Source: Fodinibacter sp963695175 (GTDB taxonomy: Bacteria; Actinomycetota; Actinomycetes; Actinomycetales; Dermatophilaceae). Taken from it: DNA of 64,000 nucleotides. The DNA lies in the NCBI GenBank assembly GCA_963695175.1, contig CAVOGG010000004.1, forward strand, positions 372,001 to 436,000. Direction: 5' to 3'. Below are positions 1-8,305 of the stretch, piece by piece (position 1 is the first letter of the stretch; every line of letters starts with the position of its first letter). The position numbers and the translations under genes are program-made. The notes under the pieces were generated by a model. That model was not told the DNA's origin. It was given only the letters and a program-made list of their open reading frames with translations, and searched no databases.

Positions 1-152
1 TCCCGGAGACCGACATCACCATCGAGCTGCGCGGCGAGAACGTCCGCCTCGTCAACCGGTTCCTCCACATGATCAACGACAAGGCCCGGCAGCGCGCCGA
101 GGCGCACGCAGCCGTGACCGCCACGTCCGGCACGACCCACAAGGAGCAGTAA
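1..152 (+). CDS. C-terminal end of an unrecognised protein (partial)
   Basis: The window opens inside a gene. Reading from base 3 gives 49 codons ending in TAA at 150-152. The peptide begins PETDITIELRGENVRL and ends in a charged helix-like tail (NDKARQRAEAH). The stop overlaps the ATG of the catechol dioxygenase as TAATG, so the two are probably translationally coupled in one operon. No family can be assigned from this tail alone. Confidence 0.6.
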   Translation, partial: PETDITIELRGENVRLVNRFLHMINDKARQRAEAHAAVTATSGTTHKEQ

Positions 153-1066
153 TGGGAGTCATGAGGTTGGGCTACGCCCACGTCCGCGTCACGGACATGG
201 CCGAGGCCAAGGACCACTACGCCAACACGCTGGGGCTCTACGAGACCCTGTCCGAGGGCAACAAGACCTACTACAAGGCCTGGGACGAGTGGGACCACCA
301 CTCGGTCGTCCTCGAGGAGGGCGGCGTCGGGCTCGTCAAGTACGGCTGGAAGGTCCAGTACTCCAGCGACATCGACGAGATCGAGAAGAAGGCCCAGGCC
401 TTCGGCGTCACGGTCGAGCGGATGGGCAAGGGCGACAACCCGGAGATCGGCGACGGCATCCGGTTCACGACCCCCTCCGACCACGTCTTCGAGGTCTACC
501 ACGAGGCCACCTGCGTCGGCACCGAGGTCGGCACCCACAACCCCGACGCCTTCCCGCGACACCTCGTGGGCGTGGGCGTGCCGGCCCTCGACCACTCGCT
601 CATCACCGCGGAGGACCCGGGCCTGATGGACCGGTTCCTGAGCGACGTCTTCGGCTTCTACGCGACCGAGCGGGTGCAGACCAGCCTCGACTCCGACGCC
701 GACATCATCGCCACGTGGATGACGAACTCCACCCAGATCCACCAGCTCGCGGTGCTCGCCGGGCCCCAGGGCAAGCTGCACCACTTCGCCTTCCGGCTCG
801 GTGAGTGGAGCGAGGTCGGCCGGGCGGCGGACCTGTTCTCGATGGACGACGTGCCGATCGACGTCGGCCCGACCCGCCACGGCATCACCCGTGGCCAGAC
901 GGTCTACTTCTTCGACCCCTCGGGCAACCGCAACGAGGTGTTCGCCGGCGGCTACCTGGCCTACCCCGACCGTCCGATGCACGTCTGGACCCCAGAGGCA
1001 CTCGGCAAGGGCGTGTTCTACCACTCCCGCGAGCTCAACGACGCCTTCACCTCGGTCCTGACCTGA
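152..1066 (+). CDS. dmpB: Catechol 2,3-dioxygenase (extradiol, VOC fold)
   Basis: It cleaves catechol next to its two hydroxyls to give 2-hydroxymuconic semialdehyde, using Fe(II) and O2 in the cytoplasm. The 304-residue length is typical of the XylE/DmpB class. Two tandem VOC modules are visible. The catalytic C-terminal one carries the Fe ligands His148 (ALDHSL), His210/211 (LHHFAF) and Glu262 (RNEVFAGG), and His197 and Tyr252 sit where the acid/base residues are expected. ATG at 152 overlaps the previous stop; ATG 161 is a possible alternative start. It supplies ring cleavage for the catechol made by the phenol hydroxylase encoded just downstream. Confidence 0.95.
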   Translation: MGVMRLGYAHVRVTDMAEAKDHYANTLGLYETLSEGNKTYYKAWDEWDHHSVVLEEGGVGLVKYGWKVQYSSDIDEIEKKAQAFGVTVERMGKGDNPEIGDGIRFTTPSDHVFEVYHEATCVGTEVGTHNPDAFPRHLVGVGVPALDHSLITAEDPGLMDRFLSDVFGFYATERVQTSLDSDADIIATWMTNSTQIHQLAVLAGPQGKLHHFAFRLGEWSEVGRAADLFSMDDVPIDVGPTRHGITRGQTVYFFDPSGNRNEVFAGGYLAYPDRPMHVWTPEALGKGVFYHSRELNDAFTSVLT

Positions 1067-1178
1067 CCTGACCCCATCGCCCCACCGGTGACGGCGGCTC
1101 GCCTCGGCCGCCGTCACCGCGGTGGCACCTGCCCGCACCCAACCGCACCCACTTGTCACCGTCGACGAGGAGCCGCTC

Positions 1179-1655
1179 ATGCTGGTCCGCACCGAGACCA
1201 CCCTGACGTATGCCGGGGCCAAGGTCGCGCTCGACGCCGCCCTCGCGCGGGCCGAGCAGATCGGCGTCGCCTTCAACGTCGCCGTGACCGACACCGCCGG
1301 AACGCTCCTGGCCTTCGCCCGGATGGATGGCGCCTTCGCCGTGTCCGGGTCGATCGCCCAGGACAAGGCGTGGACGGTGGCCGGCTTCGGCGGCATCCCG
1401 ACCGACACCTTCTACGACGCCATCGCCGGCGAGGACGCCGTCCGCGAGGGCATCGGCCAGCGCGGCCGGGTCGCGGCCTTCGGCGGTGGCGTTCCTGTGC
1501 TCGTCGACGGGACGTTCGTCGGCGCCGTCGGCGTCTCCGGCGGGTCGGCCGAACAGGACAAGGACGTCGCCTGCGCCGGTGCCGCCGCCGTCGCGGCGAC
1601 GCGGACCGACCCCGCCGGCGCTCACCGCACACCACGAGAAGAGGACGCACGATGA
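1179..1655 (+). CDS. GlcG/HbpS-family (DUF336) protein
   Basis: A 158-residue protein of the GlcG/HbpS family: an N-terminal helix (TYAGAKVALDAALARAEQIG), the FNVAVTDTAGTLLAFARMDGA strand-turn signature cut here to its core, and a Gly-rich FGGGVPVL/VGAVGVSGG end. ATG 1179 is preferred because GAGGAG lies about 7 bases upstream; in-frame GTG/ATG codons before it add only a Pro/Arg-rich leader. Relatives bind haem or small cofactors and are frequent passengers in aromatic-degradation operons, but no enzyme activity is firmly established. Its stop overlaps the next ATG (ATGA). Confidence 0.85.
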   Translation: MLVRTETTLTYAGAKVALDAALARAEQIGVAFNVAVTDTAGTLLAFARMDGAFAVSGSIAQDKAWTVAGFGGIPTDTFYDAIAGEDAVREGIGQRGRVAAFGGGVPVLVDGTFVGAVGVSGGSAEQDKDVACAGAAAVAATRTDPAGAHRTPREEDAR

Positions 1656-2092
1656 CCCCGTTCATGCAGCGCGTGGCCGAGATCGTCGGCACGCCCGAGG
1701 ACGACCTGCCCGCCGTCGAGGAGATCGCCCCGATGCCGGACACGCGGATCAGCCGACGGATCGCCACCGGCACCGGTGCCGACCGCCAGGTCGCCATCCG
1801 CTCGCTGGCCGAACAGCTCGTCAGCGAGGCCAACGCGATCCTCGGCCCCGCCGACGACCGCCTCGACCTCGTCGACGAGACGCTTCCCCACGAGCTGGCC
1901 TTCAGCGTGACCCACCGCGGCCGCGCGGCCCGGGTGTCGACGACGTTCGAGGACGGCACGGCCTACGGCCGCCTCGTCGGCGACGGCTTCGAGTCCGAGC
2001 TGCCCCAGGAGCTCGACGGGCCCGATGCGCTCCCGGACCTCATCGTGCGCCTGCTCGTCGAGTCCGGCGTCACCCACCACCACGTCGTCTGA
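1652..2092 (+). CDS. Hypothetical protein in the phenol hydroxylase operon
   Basis: A 146-residue acidic protein with no signal peptide, membrane segment or motif I recognise. It starts at ATG 1652 inside the preceding stop codon (ATGA) and ends in THHHVV, 34 bases before dmpL. Its place directly ahead of the hydroxylase subunits is where Pseudomonas operons carry dmpK, the small P0 subunit that helps assemble the diiron oxygenase. At 146 residues it is longer than DmpK (about 90) and I see no sequence resemblance, so an assembly or accessory role is inference from position only. Confidence 0.75.
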   Translation: MTPFMQRVAEIVGTPEDDLPAVEEIAPMPDTRISRRIATGTGADRQVAIRSLAEQLVSEANAILGPADDRLDLVDETLPHELAFSVTHRGRAARVSTTFEDGTAYGRLVGDGFESELPQELDGPDALPDLIVRLLVESGVTHHHVV

Positions 2093-2126
2093 ATCCCCTC
2101 GCACCACCGCCCCTGAAGGAGGCACC

Positions 2127-3131
2127 GTGCAGTACGAACTGCGAACCCAGGTGATCGAACCGCCCCGAAACACGTTCACCCACCTCGTGAAGCGCTACGG
2201 CGACCGCCCCGCCTCGCGCTACGAGGAGGGCTCCATCGACATCCAGCCGAAGGAGAACTTCCACTACCGCCCGCTGTGGGATCCCGAGCACGAGATCTAC
2301 GACGAGACCTACAGCGACTTCCGGCTGACCGACCCGTACTCGTTCACCGACCCGCGGCAGTACTACTACGCCCCCTACGTCACCTCGCGCGCTGCGATGG
2401 CCGACGCCGTCGCCTCCACGCTGGACTACCTCGGCTCTCGGGACCTGCTCTCGCGGCTGCCGGACAGCTGGTCGGCCCTCATGGCCGAGCTCCTCGTGCC
2501 GCTGCGGCACTACGAGTCCGGGGCGCAGATGATCTCCTGCGACGTCACCCGCTTCGGCTTCGGCACGACGATCACCCAGTGCGCCGGGTTCGCGGCGTTC
2601 GACCGGATCGGCAACGCCCAGGCCATCAGCCGGCTCGGCATCGCCCTCGGCGGTGGCACCGCCGAGCTGCTCGGCGAGGCGAAGACCCGCTGGGTCGACG
2701 ACGCCTCGCTGCAGGGCCTGCGGCGCTACGTGGAGGAGCTGTTCCTGGAGAAGGACTGGGGCAAGGCGCTCATCCGGCTCGACGTGCTCGACCGCCTCGT
2801 CTACGGCCTGTTCTTCACCCACCTCGACGACGTGGCCATCGACGCCGGTGCAGGGTCGTACAGCCTGTTCGCGCAGCACCAGGCCGCCTGGTTCAAGGAC
2901 CAGCGCAAGTGGCTCGACGCCCTCTACAAGGCGTGGGTCGCCGACCCGCAGACCGGCGCCTCGAACAAGGCGCTGCTCGCCGCGACCACCACCACGGCGC
3001 TCGACGCGGCTCTCGCGGCCGTCGCGCCGCTCGTGGCCCGGGTCGACGAGCTCGTCGATGCCGGTGCCGCCGAGCACGTCGAGACCACTGCCACCACCGT
3101 GCGCGACGCCGTCGCGGCGCTGACGGCCTGA
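2127..3131 (+). CDS. dmpL: Phenol hydroxylase beta (small oxygenase) subunit
   Basis: The non-catalytic beta subunit of the bacterial multicomponent monooxygenase hydroxylase, 334 residues, of the ribonucleotide-reductase-like helical fold without a metal site. Recognisable are the N-terminal PPRNTFTHLVKRYGDRPASR segment, the DPRQYYYAPYVTSRA stretch and the EKDWGKALIRLDVLDRL helix. The start is GTG 2127, behind a strong AAGGAGG site at 2116-2122; upstream in-frame codons run antiparallel to the previous gene's composition and lack a ribosome site. It docks with DmpN to form the hydroxylase dimer. Followed after 16 bases by dmpM. Confidence 0.93.
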   Translation: MQYELRTQVIEPPRNTFTHLVKRYGDRPASRYEEGSIDIQPKENFHYRPLWDPEHEIYDETYSDFRLTDPYSFTDPRQYYYAPYVTSRAAMADAVASTLDYLGSRDLLSRLPDSWSALMAELLVPLRHYESGAQMISCDVTRFGFGTTITQCAGFAAFDRIGNAQAISRLGIALGGGTAELLGEAKTRWVDDASLQGLRRYVEELFLEKDWGKALIRLDVLDRLVYGLFFTHLDDVAIDAGAGSYSLFAQHQAAWFKDQRKWLDALYKAWVADPQTGASNKALLAATTTTALDAALAAVAPLVARVDELVDAGAAEHVETTATTVRDAVAALTA

Positions 3132-3147
3132 GCGGAAGGACGACGCC

Positions 3148-3438
3148 ATGAGCACCACCGCCTCCACCCGCACCGTCGGCGTGGACATCCAGGAGAGCGA
3201 GAGCAACCGCGCGCTCGTCGAGGCCATCGAAGCCACCAACGTCGGCTGCACGGTGCAGCACATGCCGGGACTCGTGCGGATCTCCGTACCCGGGCGCCTC
3301 GTCATCACCCGTGAGTCGGTCGAGGAACGCCTCGGCCGCGAGTGGGAGACCCACGAGTTCCAGCTCGCCATCGTGAGCTACTTCGGGCACATCAAGGAAT
3401 GGGATGACGACGAGATCGTCATCGCCTGGGACCACTGA
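3148..3438 (+). CDS. dmpM: Phenol hydroxylase coupling/effector protein (MmoB/DmpM)
   Basis: A 96-residue cofactorless regulatory protein that binds the hydroxylase and couples NADH use to oxygenation. The MmoB/DmpM fold signature is present: VGVDIQESESNRALVEAIE near the N-terminus, a central VQHMPGLVRISVPG strand pair, and a C-terminal IKEWDDDEIVIAWD. The ATG is preceded by GGAAGGACG. It lies between beta and alpha subunit genes, the normal L-M-N order. Confidence 0.93.
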   Translation: MSTTASTRTVGVDIQESESNRALVEAIEATNVGCTVQHMPGLVRISVPGRLVITRESVEERLGREWETHEFQLAIVSYFGHIKEWDDDEIVIAWDH

Positions 3439-3454
3439 GAAAGGCTGCGAGACA

Positions 3455-4996
3455 ATGACGATCGCCCCCAAGGCCCCGCGCAAGCTGACCATGAAGCAGC
3501 GCTATGAGGCGCTGACCCGTGACCTCGACTGGGACCCGTCCTACGTCGAGAAGAAGGACGTCTTCCCCCACACCGAGTTCGAGGGGATCAAGATCCACGA
3601 CTGGAGCAAGTGGGAGGACCCCTTCCGCCTCACGGTGGACTCGTACACGAAGTACCAGGCGGAGAAGGACAAGCGGCTGTACGCCGTGCTCGACGGGTTC
3701 GCGCAGAGCCAGGGTCACCTCTCGCTCACCGAGGCGAACTACCTCAACGCGATGAAGCTCTTCCTCCAGGGCGTCACCCCGCTCGAGTACGCCGCGCACC
3801 GCAACTTCGCCTACCTCGCCCGCCACCTCGACGGCCCCGGCCCGCGGTTCGCGGCGCTGTGCCAGTCGATCGACGAGCTGCGGCACACGCAGACCGAGAT
3901 CCACACGTTGAGCAACTACAACAAGTACTACGGCGGGTTCCACAACTACCTCGAGCAGCACGACCGGGTCTGGTACCTCTCGGTGCCGAAGTCGTTCTTC
4001 GACGACGCGCTGTCGGCGGGCCCGTTCGAGTTCCTCATCGCGATCGGGTTCTCGTTCGAGTACCTGCTGACCAACCTGCTGTTCGTGCCGTTCATGTCGG
4101 GCGCCTCCTTCAACGGTGACCTCCCGACGATGACCTTCGGCTTCTCGGCGCAGTCCGACGAGTCGAGGCACATGACGCTCGGCCTCGAGGCGATCAAGTT
4201 CCTCCTCGAGCAGGACGAGGCCAACGTGCCGATCGTGCAGGCCTGGATCGACAAGTGGTTCTGGCGTGGGTACCGGGTGACCGCGCTGGTCGCCCAGATG
4301 CTCGACTACATGCTCCCGCGGAAGGTGATGAGCTGGAAGGAGGCCTTCGAGCTGTACTTCGAGGAGCAGATGCTGAAGGGCCTGTTCGAGGACCTCGCCT
4401 TCTACGGCATCACCCCTCCGAAGCACGTCGACGACGCCATCGCGGAGAAGGAGGTCCTCTCCCACCAGGTGTACTGGACCCTCTACCAGTTCTCGCACGC
4501 GGCCGCCTTCACGACGACCGTGCCCGACGCCGACGCCCAGAAGTGGCTCTCCGAGAACTACGCCGACACCTTCGACAAGCTCTACAAGCCGCTCTGGGAG
4601 AAGGAGCAGCGCAACGTCGAGGCCGGTGGCCGGCACTTCGTCCGAGGACTGCCCCAGCTCTGCCAGGTCTGCCAGATCCCGATGCTCTTCACCGAGCCGG
4701 GCGACCCCACGACGCTGTGCCAGCGCGAGTCGCACTACCGGGGCGAGACGTTCCAGACCTGCTCCAACGGCTGCCAGTGGATCTTCGAGCGCGAGCCCGA
4801 GAAGTACGTCCAGGCGTGGCTGCCCGTGCACCAGGTCTACCAGGGCAACTGCGGTGGGCCGACCCTCCCCGACGTGCTGGCCTGGTACGGCCTGGAGGAG
4901 GGCGATAGCGGCGAGTACAAGGGCTCGGTCGACGCCAACAACTGGAACACCTGGCACGACGACGCCAACCACTCCCACATCGGATCGGAGGCCTGA
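3455..4996 (+). CDS. dmpN: Phenol hydroxylase alpha (catalytic diiron) subunit
   Basis: The 513-residue oxygenase subunit hydroxylates phenols ortho to the hydroxyl. Two diiron motifs are visible: DELRH (Glu141, His144) and DESRH (Glu236, His239), with the extra carboxylate helices LTEANYL and the region near LIAIGFSFEYLL. The C-terminus (about residues 410-470) carries a YHS-type Cys cluster, CQVC, LCQ and CSNGCQWIF, as in DmpN and TmoA relatives. ATG 3455 is chosen over an upstream in-frame ATG that would overlap dmpM. dmpO begins 5 bases after the stop. Confidence 0.95.
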   Translation: MTIAPKAPRKLTMKQRYEALTRDLDWDPSYVEKKDVFPHTEFEGIKIHDWSKWEDPFRLTVDSYTKYQAEKDKRLYAVLDGFAQSQGHLSLTEANYLNAMKLFLQGVTPLEYAAHRNFAYLARHLDGPGPRFAALCQSIDELRHTQTEIHTLSNYNKYYGGFHNYLEQHDRVWYLSVPKSFFDDALSAGPFEFLIAIGFSFEYLLTNLLFVPFMSGASFNGDLPTMTFGFSAQSDESRHMTLGLEAIKFLLEQDEANVPIVQAWIDKWFWRGYRVTALVAQMLDYMLPRKVMSWKEAFELYFEEQMLKGLFEDLAFYGITPPKHVDDAIAEKEVLSHQVYWTLYQFSHAAAFTTTVPDADAQKWLSENYADTFDKLYKPLWEKEQRNVEAGGRHFVRGLPQLCQVCQIPMLFTEPGDPTTLCQRESHYRGETFQTCSNGCQWIFEREPEKYVQAWLPVHQVYQGNCGGPTLPDVLAWYGLEEGDSGEYKGSVDANNWNTWHDDANHSHIGSEA

Positions 4997-5001
4997 GCAC
5001 C

Positions 5002-5328
5002 ATGGCCGTCAAGAGCATCGGCACCTACGACTTCCCGTCCCGCTCCCGCCAGGAGCTCTACGGGGACGACCAGCTCGTCCACCTGTGGTTCCAGGAGGAC
5101 ATGTGGTTCTGCGCCGCGGCCTGCTTCCGGGCCCCCAGGGCGATGACCTGGGGTGACTTCTGGAACGGGCTCGTCGTGCCCTACGCCGAGGAGGACCCCG
5201 ACTTCGACCCGGCGGCGCGTCGCGTCTGGACGCTGCACGGTGAGGAGTTCGAGCCGCGCGACGACCAGACCCTCGAGGAGATCGGCGTCGGCCACAAGGA
5301 CGTCATCGGGATGCGGGTCGTCGCCTGA
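5002..5328 (+). CDS. dmpO: Phenol hydroxylase P4 subunit
   Basis: A 108-residue accessory protein of the hydroxylase complex, the P4/DmpO gamma-type subunit. The start MAVKSIGTYDFPSRSRQELY and the central VHLWFQEDMWFCAAACFRAP are typical, as is the acidic VPYAEEDPDFDP segment. It probably stabilises the oxygenase together with L and N. It sits 5 bases after dmpN and 43 bases before dmpP. Confidence 0.92.
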   Translation: MAVKSIGTYDFPSRSRQELYGDDQLVHLWFQEDMWFCAAACFRAPRAMTWGDFWNGLVVPYAEEDPDFDPAARRVWTLHGEEFEPRDDQTLEEIGVGHKDVIGMRVVA

Positions 5329-5371
5329 CGACCTGCCGTACCCACCCCACATCGGAGCCAGTGAGAGAACG

Positions 5372-6466
5372 ATGAGCGAGACCTACACCATCACCGTCGA
5401 GCCGCTCGGCCGTGAGGTCGAGTGCCGTGCGGACCAGACCATCCTCGACGCGTGCCTGCGCAACGGCGTCTGGCTGCCGCACTCGTGCACGCACGGCACC
5501 TGCGCCACGTGCAAGGCCGAGGTGCTCGACGGCGACGTCGACCACGGCGCGGCGAGCACGTTCGCCCTGATGGACTACGAGCGCGACGAGGGCAAGCTGC
5601 TCCCGTGCGTGGCGTGCCCGCGCTCCGACGTCGTGATCGAGGCGGACATCGACGTCGACGAGTCGGTCGAGGTCTTCCCCGTCCAGGACTACACCGGCAC
5701 GGTCGTCGAGCTCGAGGAGATCGCCCTCCACACCCGACGCCTGGTCATCGAGCTCGACCGTGAGATCGGCTTCAACGCGGGCCAGTACCTCAAGTTCCAG
5801 GTGCCTGCCCGGGACGGGCTCCCGGCCGTCGACCGCACCTGGTCGATCGCCTCGCCGCCCACCGAGACCAGGCGCCTGGAGTTCCACGTCCGCAACGTGC
5901 CCGGTGGCCGCGGCACCGACGGCTGGGTCTTCGGGGGGCTCACCCCCGGCGACACGGTGTCCGTCGCCGGGCCCTACGGACGCTTCGTCCTGAAGACCGA
6001 TGACGACCGCCACGCCATCCTCGTCGGCGGCGGCACCGGCCTGGCGCCCCTGAAGTCGATGGTGCGCCACGCCCTCGAGAACGACGCCTATGACGGTCGG
6101 CTCACCCTGTACCAGGGCGCCCGCTCGCGCGAGTGGCTCTACGACGTCGCCTACTTCCGTTCTCTCGCTGACCAGTTCCCCGACCGGTTCACCTACCGCC
6201 CCTGTCTGTCGGAGGAGACCGAGGCAGAGTGTGGCGCTGATGCGGCGGCCTACGGCTTCGGGATGGTCACCGACGTCATTGCCGCCGACCACGCAACGCT
6301 GGCGGGAGCCACGGGGTACCTCTGCGGTCCGCCGCCGATGGTCGAGGCCGCCCTGAAAACCCTGATGGGCAAGCGGCTCTTCCCACGCGATATCCACCGT
6401 GAGGACTTCTTCAACGAGGGCGACAAGGCGACCGGCGGCGTCCGCTCGCCGCTCATCAAGCGCTGA
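5372..6466 (+). CDS. dmpP: Phenol hydroxylase reductase (2Fe-2S/FAD, P5)
   Basis: The 364-residue electron-transfer subunit passes electrons from NADH through FAD and a plant-type 2Fe-2S centre to the diiron oxygenase. The N-terminal ferredoxin domain has Cys in SCTHGTCATC and a fourth Cys in LLPCVACP. Next comes the FAD domain with DRTWSIASPP (RxYS-type motif), then the NAD domain with HAILVGGGTGLAPLKSM and LCGPPPMVEA. The C-terminal EDFFNEG is typical of this clade. It is the last gene of the upper operon; its stop lies 22 bases from that of the convergent IclR gene. Confidence 0.95.
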   Translation: MSETYTITVEPLGREVECRADQTILDACLRNGVWLPHSCTHGTCATCKAEVLDGDVDHGAASTFALMDYERDEGKLLPCVACPRSDVVIEADIDVDESVEVFPVQDYTGTVVELEEIALHTRRLVIELDREIGFNAGQYLKFQVPARDGLPAVDRTWSIASPPTETRRLEFHVRNVPGGRGTDGWVFGGLTPGDTVSVAGPYGRFVLKTDDDRHAILVGGGTGLAPLKSMVRHALENDAYDGRLTLYQGARSREWLYDVAYFRSLADQFPDRFTYRPCLSEETEAECGADAAAYGFGMVTDVIAADHATLAGATGYLCGPPPMVEAALKTLMGKRLFPRDIHREDFFNEGDKATGGVRSPLIKR

Positions 6467-6491
6467 CCGAGAAAGTTGGGATGCCGGTCAG
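6463..6491. terminator. Candidate two-way terminator between dmpP and iclR
   Basis: CTGACCG and CGGTCAG form a 7-bp stem across both stop codons of the convergent genes. The loop is 15 bases and no T-run follows, so this is a weak candidate. Confidence 0.3.
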
Positions 6492-7264
6492 AGGCCGGAC
6501 TCGCGCAGGACGCGGCTCAGGGTGAAGGCCGCGGTGCGCACCGCTGGGCCGAGCGTCGCCGGGTCGACCGACCCCGTCGACCCCGTGACCGACAGCCCGG
6601 CCCGGACCCGTCGGTCGGCGCCGAACACCGGGGCGGCGACGCAGGACACCCCCAGGTGGGACTCCTCGAGGTCGAGCGCCATACCCACCGAACGAATCTT
6701 GCGCAGCTCGCGGGTCAGGTTGCCCGCGGTGGCGATGGTGCGCGGTGTCAGCCGGGGCAGGCCCGCCTCCACCCGCGCCCGCACGGTGGCGGCCGAGCTG
6801 TACGCGAGGATCACCTTCCCCACGCCGGTCGCGTGCGCCGGCAGTCGGCCACCGGTGCGGGACGTGACGTCGACGCCGCTGGTGCCGAGGATCTCGACGT
6901 AGACGACGTCGACGCCCTCGAGGACGGCGAGGTGGATGCGCTGGCGGGTCGCCTCGCGCAGGTCCTCCATCACCGGCAGGGCGGCTGCCGACAGGGAGCG
7001 GTGCACGGGCACGAGCTCGCCCCGCTCGAAGAGCCACATCCCCAGGTGGTACCCCGTCCCGGACAGCCCGGACTCCTGCCACTCGAGGATGCCCAGCTCG
7101 ACCAGCTCGGCGACGATCCGGTGCACCGTCGACTTCGGCAGCCCGGTGCGCCGGGTGAGCTCGGCGAGGGTCAGCACCGGCCCGCTCTCGTCGAACGCCC
7201 CGAGGATCGCGGCGGCGCGTGCGAGCAGGGTCACAGGGGGACCGTTCCGCTCAGTGGAACGCAT
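6488..7264 (-). CDS. IclR-family transcriptional regulator (first of two)
   Basis: A 258-residue IclR regulator. The N-terminal winged helix (LTLAELTRRTGLPKSTVHRI) is followed by the effector domain with RIHLAVLEGVDVVYVE, GRLPAHATGVGKVILAY and LGVSCVAAPVF. ATG 7264 gives a normal family length; no strong ribosome site is seen and GTG 7234 is an alternative. A GTTCC-N7-GGAAC palindrome overlaps codons 2-7, consistent with autoregulation. Convergent to dmpP and divergent from the second IclR gene. Such regulators commonly control aromatic catabolism in Actinobacteria; which operon it acts on is inferred. Confidence 0.88.
   Translation of the reverse strand: MRSTERNGPPVTLLARAAAILGAFDESGPVLTLAELTRRTGLPKSTVHRIVAELVELGILEWQESGLSGTGYHLGMWLFERGELVPVHRSLSAAALPVMEDLREATRQRIHLAVLEGVDVVYVEILGTSGVDVTSRTGGRLPAHATGVGKVILAYSSAATVRARVEAGLPRLTPRTIATAGNLTRELRKIRSVGMALDLEESHLGVSCVAAPVFGADRRVRAGLSVTGSTGSVDPATLGPAVRTAAFTLSRVLRESGL
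7244..7260. promoter_or_regulatory. Candidate IclR operator GTTCC-N7-GGAAC (copy 1)
   Basis: The bases read GTTCC GCTCAGT GGAAC, an inverted repeat with 5-bp outer arms, extended imperfectly inward (CT/AG). The same form and spacing occurs at 8189. It lies in the region dividing two divergent iclR genes. Confidence 0.5.
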
Positions 7265-7331
7265 TCGTTGATCGAACCACGGTGCCGGGCCCAGTGTCAT
7301 CCCATCGCACACCGGGCAAAGGAGCCAACAG

Positions 7332-8141
7332 ATGTCGATCGTCGCGCAGGAGCACGCATGGTGCGCCACCACCCCCAAGCGGTCGGCGGTGTCGGACCCC
7401 AGCGGCTCCGGCCTGAAGTCGGTCGGCAGTGCGCTCGACGTCATGGAGTGCTTCGCCACCGACGGTGAGCTGGGGGTTTCAGACATCGCCCGCCGGCTCG
7501 GGGTGGCGAAGTCGACGGCGCACCGGCTGCTGCAGACGCTGGCCAGCCGCGGGTTCGTCGAGCAGGTGGTCCACTCGGGGCAGTACCGCCTCGGAATGCA
7601 CGTCTACGAGCTCGGCGCCCTCGCCCTCGCACGCAACGAGCTGCGGCACGCGGCGCTGCCCTTCCTGCGCCAGGTGGCGACCGCCACCGGGCTCACCGTG
7701 AACCTGTCCGTGCCCGACGGCCCCGACATCGTCTTCGTCGAGCGCATCGAGAACAGCGACGGCGTGCGCATCCTCGGACACTTCGGGCGGCGGCTCCCAG
7801 CGCACACGACGAGCAGCGGCAAGGCGATCGCGGCGTGGAACCCGAAGGCCGACCTGGCCCGCCGCCGCGCCGGTTTCCCGCCCCGAGTCAGCCACACGGT
7901 GCGCACGGAGGCCGACTGGGACGGGTGCCTCGACAACGTGCGCAAGGTTGGGTACGCCGTGTCGCACAGCGAGTCCTTCGACGGCGCCTCCTCCGTGGCG
8001 GTGCCTGTGATCTTCCGCCGCGTGGCCATCGCATCGATCTCGGTGTTCGGCCCCAGCGAGGTCATCCGTCCGCAGGTCGACCGGCTCGTTCCCGTGCTCG
8101 TCGCCGCCAGCCGGCGGATCGCGCGCGCACACCACGCCTGA
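7332..8141 (+). CDS. IclR-family transcriptional regulator (second of two)
   Basis: A 269-residue IclR regulator. After a 30-residue leader comes the winged helix (LGVSDIARRLGVAKSTAHRLLQTL), then the effector domain with DIVFVERIENSDGVRI, GRRLPAHTTSSGKAIAAW and SVAVPVIF. AAAGGAGCC precedes ATG 7332. It is transcribed away from the first IclR gene and toward the lower meta-pathway genes, separated from them by a strong hairpin and a GTTCC-N7-GGAAC site. It probably regulates dmpEFGHIC. The two IclR proteins differ enough that they are not a recent tandem duplication. Confidence 0.9.
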   Translation: MSIVAQEHAWCATTPKRSAVSDPSGSGLKSVGSALDVMECFATDGELGVSDIARRLGVAKSTAHRLLQTLASRGFVEQVVHSGQYRLGMHVYELGALALARNELRHAALPFLRQVATATGLTVNLSVPDGPDIVFVERIENSDGVRILGHFGRRLPAHTTSSGKAIAAWNPKADLARRRAGFPPRVSHTVRTEADWDGCLDNVRKVGYAVSHSESFDGASSVAVPVIFRRVAIASISVFGPSEVIRPQVDRLVPVLVAASRRIARAHHA

Positions 8142-8150
8142 CATCCCCAT

Positions 8151-8186
8151 CGCAGCCGCGGGTCCGGCCCCGGACGTGCGGCTGCG
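8151..8186 (+). terminator. Strong hairpin terminator after second iclR
   Basis: CGCAGCCGC pairs with GCGGCTGCG, with a second inner stem GTCCGG/CCGGAC, starting 10 bases after the iclR stop. GC-rich, without a clear T-run, as is common in Actinobacteria. Confidence 0.6.
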
Positions 8187-8188
8187 AC

Positions 8189-8205
8189 GTTCCCGGGAGC
8201 GGAAC
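8189..8205. promoter_or_regulatory. Candidate IclR operator GTTCC-N7-GGAAC (copy 2)
   Basis: The bases read GTTCC CGGGAGC GGAAC. The site matches the outer arms and spacing of the 7244 site and lies 100 bases upstream of the first gene of the lower-pathway operon. Confidence 0.5.
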
Positions 8206-8305
8206 ATGGGGGGCCTGCCAACCAGTCCTTCCGTAGGTTCGTCACGGAGGCGCCGTTGCGCCCGGCCGCGCGCCATCCGCGTGGGAACCTGAGGAAGGAC
8301 GAACC

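Noticed and set aside
1088..3131. Long open frames on both strands overlapping dmp genes, rich in Arg, Pro and Gly
   Set aside because: High GC opens unused frames; these have no motifs, no ribosome sites and shadow well-supported genes.
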